A DNA stretch of 64,000 nucleotides from an uncultured Prevotella sp. (GTDB taxonomy: Bacteria > Bacteroidota > Bacteroidia > Bacteroidales > Bacteroidaceae): positions 1-64,000 of the forward strand of contig USHW01000001.1 of assembly GCA_900554545.1 (NCBI GenBank), in the 5' to 3' direction. Both the position numbers and the translations under genes were made by a program. The notes under the pieces were generated by a model. The model was not told the DNA's origin. It did no database searches and worked only from the letters and a program-made list of their open reading frames with translations. Positions 8,140-16,575 of the stretch are shown here, in pieces (positions within the stretch are counted from its first letter, which is position 1; each line of letters opens with the position of its first letter).

Positions 8140-8213
8140 TGACCCCGTTGGGATTCAAACCCAAGACCTTCAGAACCGGAATCTGACGCTCTATTCAGCT
8201 AAGCTACGGGGCC
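8140..8213 (-). tRNA. tRNA-Arg (anticodon CCG)
   Basis: The minus strand folds as a full cloverleaf. The acceptor GGCCCCG pairs with CGGGGTC (one G-U), the D stem is GCTT/GAGC, the anticodon stem TCAGA/TCTGA carries loop TTCCGGT, and the T arm is TTGGG TTTGAAT CCCAA, with discriminator A. The 3' CCA is not encoded. Anticodon CCG reads the CGG arginine codon. Its 3' end faces the AT-rich island, the usual orientation for element integration into a tRNA gene. Confidence 0.95.
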
Positions 8214-8255
8214 GTAAGTGCGGTTTCACGGCGCAGAAAGGCCGCAGACCGTGTG

Positions 8256-8284
8256 CAAAGGTAATACATTTTTCCGACATACAA
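8256..8284 (-). promoter_or_regulatory. Promoter of tRNA-Arg
   Basis: TACCTTTG on the minus strand (8256-8263) lies about 43 bp before the mature tRNA 5' end, with TTG (8282-8284) 18 bp upstream of it. Confidence 0.5.
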
Positions 8285-8374
8285 GGCTTTTGCGCGGTTA
8301 AAGTGATTTGAGGCCGTTAAAGTATTTAAAATGAAAGAATAGGCAAAACTGTTGCCGTTGTTTATAAAATTGTG

Positions 8375-8382
8375 TACTTTTG
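8375..8382 (+). promoter_or_regulatory. -7 box upstream of the cstA-family gene
   Basis: TACTTTTG lies 38 bp before ATG 8421. A TTG at 8352-8354 is 20 bp upstream, a weak -33 match. Confidence 0.5.
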
Positions 8383-8420
8383 CATCTGTTATAATACTGT
8401 TCGACCTAAAATCTTTGTAA

Positions 8421-9854
8421 ATGATAACATTCATCATCAGTCTGGTAGCCCTCGTTGCGGGCTATTTCATCTACGGCCGGGTGGTTGAGCGCATCTTCGC
8501 TCCCGACGGCCGGCCCACTCCGGCGGTAAGTATGGCCGACGGCGTAGACTACGTCGTTCTTCCCGGATGGAAGATTTTTATGATTCAGTTCCTCAACATC
8601 GCGGGCACGGGTCCCATCTTCGGCGCCATCATGGGCGCGAAGTTCGGCCCTTCGGCCTACCTGTGGATTGTCCTGGGGTGCATCTTCGCCGGTGCCGTTC
8701 ACGACTATTTGAGCGGCATGCTGTCTGTCCGCCACGGCGGAGCGGGCCTGCCCGAGCTGGTAGGCGCTTACCTTGGAGGGCGCACAAAGAAGGTGATGCT
8801 CGTATTCTCGGTGTTCCTCCTTCTCATGGTCGGGGCTGTGTTTGTGTACAGTCCGGCGCTCATCCTCGGCGACCTTTGCGGCGATTCGCTCACCTGGGTG
8901 TATGCCTGGTGCATCATAATCTTCATCTATTACTTCCTCGCAACGATGCTGCCCATCGACAAAATCATCGGCAAGATATACCCGTTCTTCGCCATCGCCA
9001 TGCTGTTCATGGCCGTCGCGCTGATGGTTGTGCTGTTTGCCAAGTGGCCGTCGCTGCCTGAACTGACCGACGGTCTTGCCAACATGAGTCCGAAGTCGGG
9101 CACAATCTTCCCCTGCCTGTTCATCACCATAGCCTGCGGAGCTATCAGCGGCTTCCACGCTACGCAAAGTCCGCTCATGGCAAGGTGCATGAAGAGCGAG
9201 CGTCAGGGGCGGCCCTTGTTCTACGGGGCGATGATAACCGAGGGCGTTGTGGCGCTCATCTGGGCTACCGTGTCGTCGTATTTCTTCTACGGAGGGGCGG
9301 CCGCCGAGCTTGGCGTTCCGGCCACACTGCAGGCTCCGGAGGTGGTCACCACGGTGTCGAGCGGATGGCTCGGAGTGTTCGGTGGGGCGTTGGCCATCAT
9401 CGGAGTTGTGGCCGCGCCCATCACGAGCGGCGACACAGCCCTGCGCAGCGCACGCCTGATTATCGCCGAGTTCCTGCATCTGGAGCAGCACTCCATACGC
9501 CGCCGCATATACATCTGCATCCCGGTGTTCGCCGTTACGCTCGGCCTGCTGTGGTTCAACATTGCCGACGAGAACGGCTTTAACATCATCTGGAACTACT
9601 TTGGATGGGCTAACCAGACGCTGGCCGTGTTCACCCTGTGGGCCGTCACGGTGTACCTTGTGCGCAAACGCAAGTTCTATTGGATTACGTTGCTGCCGGC
9701 CATATTCATGACTGCCGTGTGCACGGCCTTCCTGTTGACGTCAGACAACGCCTTCGGGCTGCCTGTCGTCGTAGGCAACGTTGCCGCAATAGTAGTCGTT
9801 GTGCTGTCGGCCGTGCTCTTTGCGGTGTGGAAGAAGAGGGCGGAAAAGAAATGA
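8421..9854 (+). CDS. cstA: CstA/BtsT-family transporter (carbon starvation protein A)
   Basis: This 477-residue integral membrane protein has about a dozen hydrophobic segments. Family landmarks are the N-terminal YFIYGRVVERIFAPD, GPIFGAIMGAKFGP (about 65-78), HDYLSGMLSVRHGG, CGAISGFHATQSP and GWANQTLA near the C-terminus. Characterised relatives take up peptides (CstA) or pyruvate (BtsT); which applies here is not visible. It is shorter than the ~700-residue E. coli proteins, as is normal for Bacteroidales members. It is the first gene on the chromosomal side of the tRNA and is followed by a strong symmetric hairpin, so it is probably transcribed alone. Confidence 0.9.
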   Translation: MITFIISLVALVAGYFIYGRVVERIFAPDGRPTPAVSMADGVDYVVLPGWKIFMIQFLNIAGTGPIFGAIMGAKFGPSAYLWIVLGCIFAGAVHDYLSGMLSVRHGGAGLPELVGAYLGGRTKKVMLVFSVFLLLMVGAVFVYSPALILGDLCGDSLTWVYAWCIIIFIYYFLATMLPIDKIIGKIYPFFAIAMLFMAVALMVVLFAKWPSLPELTDGLANMSPKSGTIFPCLFITIACGAISGFHATQSPLMARCMKSERQGRPLFYGAMITEGVVALIWATVSSYFFYGGAAAELGVPATLQAPEVVTTVSSGWLGVFGGALAIIGVVAAPITSGDTALRSARLIIAEFLHLEQHSIRRRIYICIPVFAVTLGLLWFNIADENGFNIIWNYFGWANQTLAVFTLWAVTVYLVRKRKFYWITLLPAIFMTAVCTAFLLTSDNAFGLPVVVGNVAAIVVVVLSAVLFAVWKKRAEKK

Positions 9855-9867
9855 TTTATCAAGAAGT

Positions 9868-9905
9868 TAACTGGAGTTAGCCGCTTTTGCAGCTAACTCC
9901 AGTTA
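9868..9905 (+). terminator. Hairpin terminator after cstA
   Basis: TAACTGGAGTTAGC and GCTAACTCCAGTTA pair perfectly over 14 bp around a 10-nt loop, followed by TTTATTTG. The long stem and flanking AT could work in both directions. Confidence 0.75.
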
Positions 9906-10013
9906 TTTATTTGCAAAGATATTACCGTTAACTTGGTTCATCCGGCATCACTCATGATGGCTTAAACTCCATTTATAGCACACTATTATTGCCAAGTGAG
10001 GCACTCTGTAACC

Positions 10014-10108
10014 GTCATTCCGCGCTACGACGCGGAATCCAGAAAATGCCAACATGAAAAATGACGTTGATTGCATACACTGGATTCCGCGTCGTAGCGC
10101 GGAATGAC
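10014..10108. repeat. REP-like element: 29-bp perfect inverted repeat, each arm itself palindromic
   Basis: Arms at 10014-10042 and 10080-10108 are exact reverse complements. Each arm contains TTCCGCG-CTACGA-CGCGGAA. The layout (GTCATTCCGCG...CGCGGAATCCAG) resembles the widespread GTCATTCC...GGAATCCAG class of palindromic repeats. The remainder of 9906-10261 shows AT-rich spacer only. Confidence 0.8.
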
Positions 10109-10261
10109 AATTACCGAGAGCCTCGCTTGAAGGCCAATAAATATCGGTTATGATGTCAAATATTTATCATCAAGAAAGCCTAACCAAAAAGTCAACTTCC
10201 GATAACTCCGCCGCAAAGCGGCTAACTTCTGTCAACTCCTTAGATACAATCCAAACTGGAT

Positions 10262-11638
10262 TTATCCAAGCCTTTCAAGCTGTACGGTGAAGTGGCGCAT
10301 GAGCGGAGCTTCCCATGTGATGCGTACTCCGCGTGTTATTTCCTCGCGGCGGTCGTACACATTCTTCAGCGCGGCTGCTATAACGGCCATGTGGTTGTCG
10401 GTATATACGCGGCGCGGTATGGCGAGGCGCAGCAGGTCAAGCCCGGTAAAGCGGTTCTCGCGTGTAACGGGGTCGCGGTCGGCCAGCAGGTATCCTATCT
10501 CGCATCCGCGTATTCCGGCCTCGAGGTAAAGCTCAACGGTGAGCGTCTGTGCTGGGAATTCCTCTTTTGGAACGCGTGTGAGCACCTTCGGGGCGTCAAC
10601 GAATATGGCGTGGCCGCCGGCCGGACGCTGGTAAGGAATGCCGTAGCTGTCGAGCAGGTCGGCAAGATACTGCACCTGGTGGATGCGTGTTTCGAGGTTG
10701 TCAAACTCCGTATTCTCGTCCAGTCCGATGGCGAGCGCGTTCATGTCGCGGCCGTTCATGCCGCCGTAAGTCAGGTATCCTTCAAACTGAACGCAGAAGC
10801 CCTTTGCGCCTTCGTACCACTCTTCCTTGTTCGTAGCGATGAAGCCGCCCATGTTTACGATGCCGTCCTTCTTGGCGCTCATCGTCATTCCGTCGGCCAG
10901 GGAGAACATCTCGCGTGTAATCTCCTTTATTGTCTTGTCGGCGTAGCCTGCCTCGCGTGTCTTGATGAAGTACGCGTTTTCGGCGAAGCGGGCAGAGTCG
11001 AAGATTACGGGCTTGCCATACTTGTCGGCAACGGCGCGCACCTGGCGCAGGTTTTCCATTGAAACGGGCTGTCCGCCGGCTGTGTTGTTGGTGATGGTCA
11101 CGATGATGAAGGGTATGCGGTCAGCGTGTTCCTTCAGCGCGTTCTCAAGCTTTACGGGGTCAACGTTGCCTTTGAAGGGCACTTCAAGCTGTGTGTCCTT
11201 GGCCTCGTCAACGGTGCAGTCGAGCGCAATGGCTTTCCTTCCCTCGATGTGTCCTTTCGTTGTGTCGAAGTGGGAGTTGCCGGGCACGATGTCGCCTGCG
11301 TGTACAAGGTACGAGAAGAGTACGTTCTCGGCGGCGCGTCCCTGGTGGGTGGGGATGAAATACTTGAAGCCCGTGAGCCTCTCGACCGTTTCTTTCAGCT
11401 TGAAGAACGAGTCGGCGCCGGCGTAGCTTTCGTCGCCGGTCATGATGCCAGCCCACTGGCGGTCGCTCATGGCGCCTGTTCCTGAGTCGGTCAGCAGGTC
11501 GATGTACACCTGGTTGGCCTTGAGTTGAAATACGTTGTAGTGAGCCTCGCGTATCCACTGTTCGCGTTCAGCGCGCGTGCTCTTGCGGATGGGTTCAACC
11601 ATCTTGATTTTCCAAGATTCTGCAAAAGGAAGTTCCAT
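10262..11638 (-). CDS. tnaA: Tryptophanase
   Basis: This 458-residue PLP enzyme splits tryptophan into indole, pyruvate and ammonia in the cytoplasm. Visible family features are YIDLLTDSGTGAMSD (45-59), PTHQGRAAEN (96-105), the cofactor-contacting FDSARFAENAYF (213-224) and SAKKDG with the PLP lysine at 257. The relative tyrosine phenol-lyase has SMERG where this protein has GCEIG (E. coli TnaA: AVEIG), so the specificity arginine of the tyrosine enzyme is absent and tryptophan is the expected substrate. The ATG at 11638 is preferred to an upstream GTG because the family starts here and the promoter lies between them. No TnaC-type leader peptide was recognised. Confidence 0.92.
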   Translation of the reverse strand: MELPFAESWKIKMVEPIRKSTRAEREQWIREAHYNVFQLKANQVYIDLLTDSGTGAMSDRQWAGIMTGDESYAGADSFFKLKETVERLTGFKYFIPTHQGRAAENVLFSYLVHAGDIVPGNSHFDTTKGHIEGRKAIALDCTVDEAKDTQLEVPFKGNVDPVKLENALKEHADRIPFIIVTITNNTAGGQPVSMENLRQVRAVADKYGKPVIFDSARFAENAYFIKTREAGYADKTIKEITREMFSLADGMTMSAKKDGIVNMGGFIATNKEEWYEGAKGFCVQFEGYLTYGGMNGRDMNALAIGLDENTEFDNLETRIHQVQYLADLLDSYGIPYQRPAGGHAIFVDAPKVLTRVPKEEFPAQTLTVELYLEAGIRGCEIGYLLADRDPVTRENRFTGLDLLRLAIPRRVYTDNHMAVIAAALKNVYDRREEITRGVRITWEAPLMRHFTVQLERLG

Positions 11639-11666
11639 AGTATAAAAGGTTTTCGTTAATTGTCTG

Positions 11667-11698
11667 CAAATATACGACATAATGTCCCAAAGTCCAAA
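11667..11698 (-). promoter_or_regulatory. Promoter of tnaA
   Basis: On the minus strand TTTG (11695-11698), 20 bp, then TATATTTG (11667-11674), 28 bp before the start codon. Confidence 0.75.
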
Positions 11699-11809
11699 CC
11701 TTGACACGTATTTTTAACACAGTTTCCAATTGGAAAGGTGCAAATCAGGCCATGAACGGTGACAATATGTAAGAATTGGACGCCGCGCCGGGGCGGCGTT
11801 TGAATTGGG

Positions 11810-11897
11810 AATTGAGAATGGAGGATGGAGAATTATGATTACCTTTAAGGCTGTCTGCCAACAAGGCAAATCATAATTCTCCATCCTCCATTCTCAA
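11810..11897. repeat. AT-rich long inverted repeat, copy 1
   Basis: The 29-bp arms 11812-11840 and 11869-11897 are exact reverse complements (TTGAGAATGG...AATTATGATT). Related copies are at 27751, 53648 and 59675. It directly abuts a 22-bp-period array. Confidence 0.8.
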
Positions 11898-11907
11898 CTC
11901 TCAATTC

Positions 11908-11988
11908 AAAAGACGGCAAATTGCAATGCAAAAGGCCGCCTTTTACCCTCTAAAAGGTCATGTTTTACGATGCAAAAGGCGGCATATT
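11908..11988. repeat. 22-bp-period array A (four cores)
   Basis: Cores AAAAGACGGCAAATT, AAAAGGCCGCCTTTT, AAAAGGTCATGTTTT and AAAAGGCGGCATATT start at 11908, 11930, 11952 and 11974. It lies in the divergent spacer between tnaA and the acyl-CoA ligase gene and runs in reverse polarity relative to arrays K and L. Confidence 0.85.
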
Positions 11989-12141
11989 GGAAACCCTCTG
12001 GCTATCAGGCCGTTAGCAGGCGGTCGGGTGGCGGCGGCCGACAAAAAACCAAAAATCTTGCGGCAGGCGGCACACTTACCGGATTTTTTATGTAATTTTG
12101 CATAAGGCAAGTGACAAACACTCTAAAAAACCATCCGCCGT

Positions 12142-13992
12142 ATGCAGACAAAATGCCATCTGTCAGTGCTTGTCAGCAAGCAAGCCGAGAAGTACGGGAA
12201 GCGTCGCGCGCTAATCTACCGCGGTTTCGGCGGCACCAAGTGGAAGTCGGCCTCATGGCTTGACTTCGCGCGCAAGGTGCGCCATGTGTCTAACGCCATG
12301 CTCAACTTCGGCATCGGGGTGCAGGAGAACGTGGGGGTGTTCTCGCAGAATTGCGTTGAATACCTTTACACCGACTTCGGGGCGTTCGGCATCAGGGCCG
12401 TCACCGTGCCGTTCTACGCGACGAGCAGCGAGCAGCAAATCCAGTTCATAATCGACGACGCGCAGATACGTGTGCTCTTTGTGGGCGAGCAGGAGCAGTA
12501 CGACAAGGCGCGGCGGGTGTTCGCGCACTGCCATTCGCTGGAGCGCATCGTCATTTTCGACAGGCGGGTGGAAATAAACCCGGCCGACAAGTCGTCGATA
12601 TACTTCGACGATTTCCTTGCCCTCGGAGACAACAGTCCGCGCCAGTCGGAGGTGGAAAAGCTGCACGCCGAGGCCTGCGACGACGACCTGTGCAACATCC
12701 TCTATACCAGTGGGACAACCGGCGACAGCAAGGGCGTGATGCTGACTTACGGCCAATACCGCGCCGCGTTGGAGACAAACGACAAGATAATACCCGTAAG
12801 GGAGGACGACAGGGTGATGGACTTTCTGCCCATGACGCACATCTTCGAGCGCGCATGGCTCTTCCTGAGCATAAGCGAGGGAGCCGAGATAGTAATCAAC
12901 ACCAACCCGAAGGAAATACAGCAGGCCATGCGCGAGACGCATCCTACGTGCATGTGCGCCGTCCCGAGGTTCTGGGAGAAGGTCTACGCCGAGGTGACTG
13001 ACCGCATCGACCGCGCCACGCCGGCGCAGCAGAAGCTGTTGAGAAGGGCCTGGGCGATAGGCCGGAAGCACAACATAGAATACTTGAGCCGCGGAAAGCG
13101 GCCGCCGCTGCAGCTCAGGATGAAGTATGCGCTGATGCACCGCACGTTGTTCAAGGTAGTGCGCAACGAGCTGGGGCTTGACCGTCCCAACATATTCCCT
13201 ACGGCAGGAGCCACCGTGTCGCCCGAGATAGAGGAATTCGTCCATTCCATCGGCATCTGCATGATAGTGGGCTACGGCCTGACTGAAAGCCTTGCCACAG
13301 TGTCGGCAGACCACAAGGGGCGGCCGTTCACGGTGGGTTCGGTGGGCCGTCCCATCGACGGACTTGACATAAAGTTCGGCGAGAACGACGAAATACTGCT
13401 CAAAGGGCCTACAATAACCAAGGGCTACTACCACCGCGAGGAGCTTAACAGGCTGGCGTTCGACGAGGAAGGCTACTTCCGCACGGGCGACTCGGGCTAT
13501 ATACGCAATGGCGAACTCTTCCTGAAAGAAAGGATTAAAGACCTGTTCAAGACGTCGAACGGCAAGTACATAGCGCCGCAGATGATAGAGTCGAAGCTGC
13601 TGGTTGACAAGTTCATCGACCAGATAGCCGTCATTGCAGACCGCCGCAAGTTCGTCTCTGCGCTCATCATACCCGACTACGCCCTGCTTGAAGAATACGC
13701 CCAAAAGCACGGCATAGCATACCAGAGCCGCGAAGAGCTGTGCGCCAACGCCGAAATACACGAAATGATGGCCGAGCGTATAGAGACCCTTCAGCAGCAG
13801 CTGGCCAGCTACGAGAAGATAAAACGCTTCACACTGCTGCCCCGGCACTTCACAATGGAGCGCGGAGAACTTACAAACACGCTGAAAATAAGGCGCAAGG
13901 TGCTCTACAAGAACTATGCAAAGGAGATAGAAAAGATGTATGAGGAGGAAGAGACCCACCCCAACCCTCCCCAAGGGAGGGAGCTTGATTAG
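12142..13992 (+). CDS. fadD: Long-chain acyl-CoA ligase (AMP-forming)
   Basis: This 616-residue ANL-superfamily enzyme activates fatty acids with ATP and CoA. The P-loop-like ILYTSGTTGDSKGVML (about 188-203), the MTHIFER motif typical of long-chain ligases, GYGLTES, the adenylate-binding YFRTGDSG and the hinge-lysine region LKERIKDLFKTSNGKYIAP are in order. Length is normal, except that the last 12 residues (THPNPPQGRELD) are encoded by a dispersed intergenic repeat; relatives should end near the preceding EEEE stretch. TAATTTTG at 12093-12100 may be the -7 box. The 3' flank to prfB is a CCGTATAACC-type repeat. Confidence 0.9.
   Translation: MQTKCHLSVLVSKQAEKYGKRRALIYRGFGGTKWKSASWLDFARKVRHVSNAMLNFGIGVQENVGVFSQNCVEYLYTDFGAFGIRAVTVPFYATSSEQQIQFIIDDAQIRVLFVGEQEQYDKARRVFAHCHSLERIVIFDRRVEINPADKSSIYFDDFLALGDNSPRQSEVEKLHAEACDDDLCNILYTSGTTGDSKGVMLTYGQYRAALETNDKIIPVREDDRVMDFLPMTHIFERAWLFLSISEGAEIVINTNPKEIQQAMRETHPTCMCAVPRFWEKVYAEVTDRIDRATPAQQKLLRRAWAIGRKHNIEYLSRGKRPPLQLRMKYALMHRTLFKVVRNELGLDRPNIFPTAGATVSPEIEEFVHSIGICMIVGYGLTESLATVSADHKGRPFTVGSVGRPIDGLDIKFGENDEILLKGPTITKGYYHREELNRLAFDEEGYFRTGDSGYIRNGELFLKERIKDLFKTSNGKYIAPQMIESKLLVDKFIDQIAVIADRRKFVSALIIPDYALLEEYAQKHGIAYQSREELCANAEIHEMMAERIETLQQQLASYEKIKRFTLLPRHFTMERGELTNTLKIRRKVLYKNYAKEIEKMYEEEETHPNPPQGRELD
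13954..13992. repeat. ACCCACCCCA repeat, solo copy inside the ligase 3' end
   Basis: ACCCACCCCAACCCTCCCC then AAGGGAGGGAGCTTGATTAG matches the family found elsewhere as terminal inverted repeats. Here it supplies the last 12 codons and the stop. Confidence 0.85.
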
Positions 13993-14042
13993 CTTTGAAG
14001 CTGCCTCTATGAGGCTGCGTATTTGGCCTATCCGCCCCGTCA

Positions 14043-14112
14043 GTCCTATTCCACAGCCGTATAACCCCATAACCGTTAAACCGTATAACCCCAAACAGCA
14101 TAACCGTAAAAA
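14043..14112. repeat. CCGTATAACC/CCATAACCGT simple repeat tract
   Basis: Several imperfect copies of CCGTATAACCCCATAACCGT fill the gap between the ligase and prfB. The same word fills 17950-17999 and 37308-37468. Confidence 0.7.
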
Positions 14113-14115
14113 CAA

Positions 14116-15237
14116 ATGATAACAGCAGAACAACTCAAGGACGTGAAGGAGCGCGCTGACGCGCTGCACCGCTATCTTGAAATAGACAAGAAGAAAATAG
14201 AGCTTGAAGAAGAGGAACTGCGCACCCAGGCGCCCGACTTCTGGGACGACCCGAAGGCCGCGCAGGAGCAGATGAAGAAAGTGAAAGACATCCGCCGGTG
14301 GGTTGACGGATACAAAGAGGTGCGCACGCTGGCCGACGAACTGCAGCTGGCCTTTGACTTCTACCACGACGAAATGGTGACGGAAGAGGAGGTTGACGAC
14401 GACTACGCCAAGGCCGTACACGCCATAGAAGACCTTGAACTCAAGAACATGCTGCGCCAGAAGGAAGACCCCATGGATGCGGTTCTCAAAATAAACAGCG
14501 GCGCAGGAGGCACAGAGGCGCAGGACTGGGCGCAGATGCTCATGCGAATGTACATGCGCTGGGCCGAAGCCCACGGCCACAAGGTGACCATAAGCAACCT
14601 TCAGGACGGCGACGAGGCCGGCATCAAGAGCGTCACGATGGAAATAGAAGGGGGCGAATATGCCTACGGTTACCTCAAGAGCGAGAACGGAGTGCACCGC
14701 CTTGTGCGTGTGTCGCCGTTCAATGCGCAGGGCAAACGCATGACGAGTTTTGCCAGCGTGTTCGTCAGTCCGCTGGTTGACGATACGATAGAGGTGTATG
14801 TCGACCCAGCCAGAGTAAGCTGGGACTTGTTCCGTTCGGGCGGAGCCGGCGGACAGAACGTCAACAAGGTGGAGACGGGAGTGCGCCTGCGATACCAGTA
14901 TGTTGACCCCGATACCGGCGAGGAAGAGGAGATATTGATTGAAAATACGGAAAGCCGCAAGCAGCTGGAGAACCGTAACAACGCCATGCGACTGCTCAAG
15001 TCGCAGCTTTATGACCGTGCGATGAAGAAGCGCCTGGAGGCCCAGGCCAAGATAGAAGCCGGCAAGAAGAAGATTGAATGGGGCAGCCAGATACGCAGCT
15101 ATGTGTTCGACGACCGCCGTGTAAAGGACCACCGCACCGGCTATCAGACAACTGACGTTGACGGGGTGATGGACGGCAAGATTGACGGTTTCATCAAAGC
15201 GTACCTCATGGAGTTCCCTGTTAACGAGGAAGAATAA
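14116..15237 (+). CDS. prfB: Peptide chain release factor 2
   Basis: This 373-residue factor reads UGA and UAA stops. The stop-recognition tripeptide SPF is at 200-202 (RF1 would have PxT), and the universally conserved GGQ is at 245-247, within GGAGGQNVNKVETGVRLRY. The N-terminal helical domain and APDFWDDP (39-46) are typical. The frame is continuous from ATG 14116: the UGA-dependent +1 frameshift that autoregulates prfB in many bacteria is not present, since residues 20-40 read straight through. The surroundings (small membrane protein, CYTH protein) are intergenically spaced, so operon membership is uncertain. Confidence 0.95.
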   Translation: MITAEQLKDVKERADALHRYLEIDKKKIELEEEELRTQAPDFWDDPKAAQEQMKKVKDIRRWVDGYKEVRTLADELQLAFDFYHDEMVTEEEVDDDYAKAVHAIEDLELKNMLRQKEDPMDAVLKINSGAGGTEAQDWAQMLMRMYMRWAEAHGHKVTISNLQDGDEAGIKSVTMEIEGGEYAYGYLKSENGVHRLVRVSPFNAQGKRMTSFASVFVSPLVDDTIEVYVDPARVSWDLFRSGGAGGQNVNKVETGVRLRYQYVDPDTGEEEEILIENTESRKQLENRNNAMRLLKSQLYDRAMKKRLEAQAKIEAGKKKIEWGSQIRSYVFDDRRVKDHRTGYQTTDVDGVMDGKIDGFIKAYLMEFPVNEEE

Positions 15238-15241
15238 GCGT

Positions 15242-15366
15242 ATGGGAGTTAAAGAAGCTAAGGAAGTTAAAGGAGTTGAAGACGTATGTCTTGCCAACTC
15301 CGTGCAACCAGACATCCATCAGCACAGCAAATGTCCTTGACTTCTTCAACTTCCTTGACTCATTTA
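15242..15366. repeat. GTTAAAGGA/AACTTC simple repeat, inverted halves
   Basis: GGAGTTAAAGAAGCTAAGG near 15246 and its approximate complement (GACTTCTTCAACTTCCTTGA) near 15340 flank a non-repeated centre. The same family recurs at 21073, 28402, 29935, 38128, 45652 and 47425. Confidence 0.55.
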
Positions 15367-15413
15367 ACTGCCGAAAGAAAAAGAAATAACCTTAACTTAA
15401 ATATCAAATAACT

Positions 15414-15551
15414 ATGAGTGAAAAAAGCAAAATACGCCACGCACAGCGCGAGGCGCAACAGGAGAAGCAGGCAAAGAAAGTAGTTGCATGGATATTCGCG
15501 GCGCTGATAGTGCTCGCCGTGGTGTTCCTTGTAGTCGCGTCTATGAGCTAA
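15414..15551 (+). CDS. Small single-pass membrane protein, 45 residues
   Basis: MSEKSKIRHAQREAQQEKQ leads with a highly basic cytoplasmic tail, and residues 23-43 (VVAWIFAALIVLAVVFLVVAS) are one hydrophobic membrane span. The stop is six bases before the CYTH gene, so the two are probably co-transcribed. I do not recognise a named family. The codon pattern and clear topology argue that it is a real gene. Confidence 0.7.
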   Translation: MSEKSKIRHAQREAQQEKQAKKVVAWIFAALIVLAVVFLVVASMS

Positions 15552-15557
15552 GTCGGC

Positions 15558-16064
15558 ATGAGCGGTCTTGAGATAGAGCGCAAGTTCCTTGTACACAAGG
15601 CCGGAAAGCCGTATAAGGGGCAGGCGTATGCCAGCAGCCGCATAACGCAGGGCTACATCTGTGGCGAACGCGGGCGCACCGTAAGGGTGCGCATCCGCGA
15701 CGGCCGCGGCTTCCTTACAATCAAAGGAGAGTCTGACCCGGAGGGAACGACGCGCTACGAGTTTGAAAAGGAGATAACGCTTGACGAGGCGCAGCACCTT
15801 ATGAAACTGTGCCTGCCGGGACTGATTGACAAGACCCGCTACCTCGTCAGGTGCGGAACGCACACTTTCGAGGTGGATGAGTTCTACGGGGAGAACGACG
15901 GTTTGGTCGTGGCCGAGGTCGAACTGCAAAGCGCCGACGAGCCTTTTGACAAGCCGGAGTTCATCGCCGACGAGGTGACAGGCGACCGCCGCTTCTACAA
16001 CTCACAGCTGATGAAGACGCCGTTCAGTGCCTGGCGCGATACCTTGCCGCCAGAATTCCGATGA
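15558..16064 (+). CDS. CYTH-domain protein (triphosphate tunnel metalloenzyme)
   Basis: This 168-residue protein starts MSGLEIERKFLV, carrying the ExExK signature of the CYTH superfamily (E5, E7, K9). Further tunnel residues are VRVRIRDGRGFLTIKG (about 42-57), YEFEKEI (74-80) and VDEFYGENDGLVVAEVEL. Family members bind triphosphates, with a metal, in an eight-stranded tunnel. Bacterial members without a partner domain are usually inorganic triphosphatases, which is the best guess. The gene overlaps the convergent VanZ gene by 41 bp at the 3' end. Confidence 0.88.
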   Translation: MSGLEIERKFLVHKAGKPYKGQAYASSRITQGYICGERGRTVRVRIRDGRGFLTIKGESDPEGTTRYEFEKEITLDEAQHLMKLCLPGLIDKTRYLVRCGTHTFEVDEFYGENDGLVVAEVELQSADEPFDKPEFIADEVTGDRRFYNSQLMKTPFSAWRDTLPPEFR

Positions 16065-16416
16065 CGGCGGCAAGCGTAACGCCGGCCGAATTGGCAGCAA
16101 AGTCGAGCCAGTCGCCGCTCCGCCGTCCGCCGGTGCAATATGCCTGAAGCAGCTCTATCACGCCTCCCATCAGCAAGGGGGCAAGCCATGCCCATACGAA
16201 CAACTGCCTGCCGTTTGCCGTCTTGTGCGCCCTTAGATACTCGAACCATATCGTAAGGCAGGTGCCTCCATACATTATTATATGTGTCCACTTGTCGATG
16301 AAAGCCACATTGTCGAGCGGCGTTTGCGGCGGAGTAAAGAAACTCAGCACCCATATCGTAGCTAAAAATAGGCAGGAAACGGGATATTTCCTTATCAAAT
16401 GACTTCCGATTTTCAT
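16024..16416 (-). CDS. VanZ-like family membrane protein
   Basis: This 130-residue protein has about four hydrophobic segments. VanZ-like landmarks are the loop DKWTHIIMYGG (about 41-51), GGVIELLQAYCTGGRRSGDWLDFAANSAG (84-112) and a final membrane helix. Related small VanZ proteins in Bacteroidales have no proven role. Its 3' end overlaps the CYTH gene by 41 bp on the other strand, a convergent overlap that could let each transcript interfere with the other. Confidence 0.85.
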   Translation of the reverse strand: MKIGSHLIRKYPVSCLFLATIWVLSFFTPPQTPLDNVAFIDKWTHIIMYGGTCLTIWFEYLRAHKTANGRQLFVWAWLAPLLMGGVIELLQAYCTGGRRSGDWLDFAANSAGVTLAAVIGILAARYRARH

Positions 16417-16435
16417 TTTTACTTATATTTTGCTG

Positions 16436-16466
16436 CAAAATTAAGATGATTTTTATACATTTGCAA
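16436..16466 (-). promoter_or_regulatory. Promoter of the VanZ-like gene
   Basis: On the minus strand TTG (16464-16466), 20 bp, TAATTTTG (16436-16443). It overlaps the opposing TACATTTG (16456-16463) of the transporter gene. Confidence 0.6.
16456..16463 (+). promoter_or_regulatory. -7 box of the sodium-dependent transporter gene
   Basis: TACATTTG, with TTTG at 16429-16432 upstream at a slightly long 23-bp distance. It shares the divergent region with the VanZ promoter. Confidence 0.5.
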
Positions 16467-16575
16467 CTGATTAGTAAGTAAAAATATAATAGTTCCCGGT
16501 ATTTCCACTTTAATCCCCCTGTATGGCGGAAATCCGCAGGTGCGGGGGCGCCGGGGCATAACCAGTGACATCATC

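Noticed and set aside
8406..9491. A 361-codon minus-strand frame opposite the cstA-family gene
   Set aside because: Composition is Arg/His-rich shadow sequence, with no motif, and the plus-strand gene is clear.
14116..14240. Programmed UGA frameshift in prfB
   Set aside because: The frame is continuous from ATG, and no CTTTGA-type slip site occurs in the first 40 codons.
12253..15315. A 1020-codon open frame on the minus strand across the acyl-CoA ligase and prfB genes
   Set aside because: It is the antisense of two well-recognised genes and carries no family motif; GC-rich third positions leave long antisense frames free of stops.
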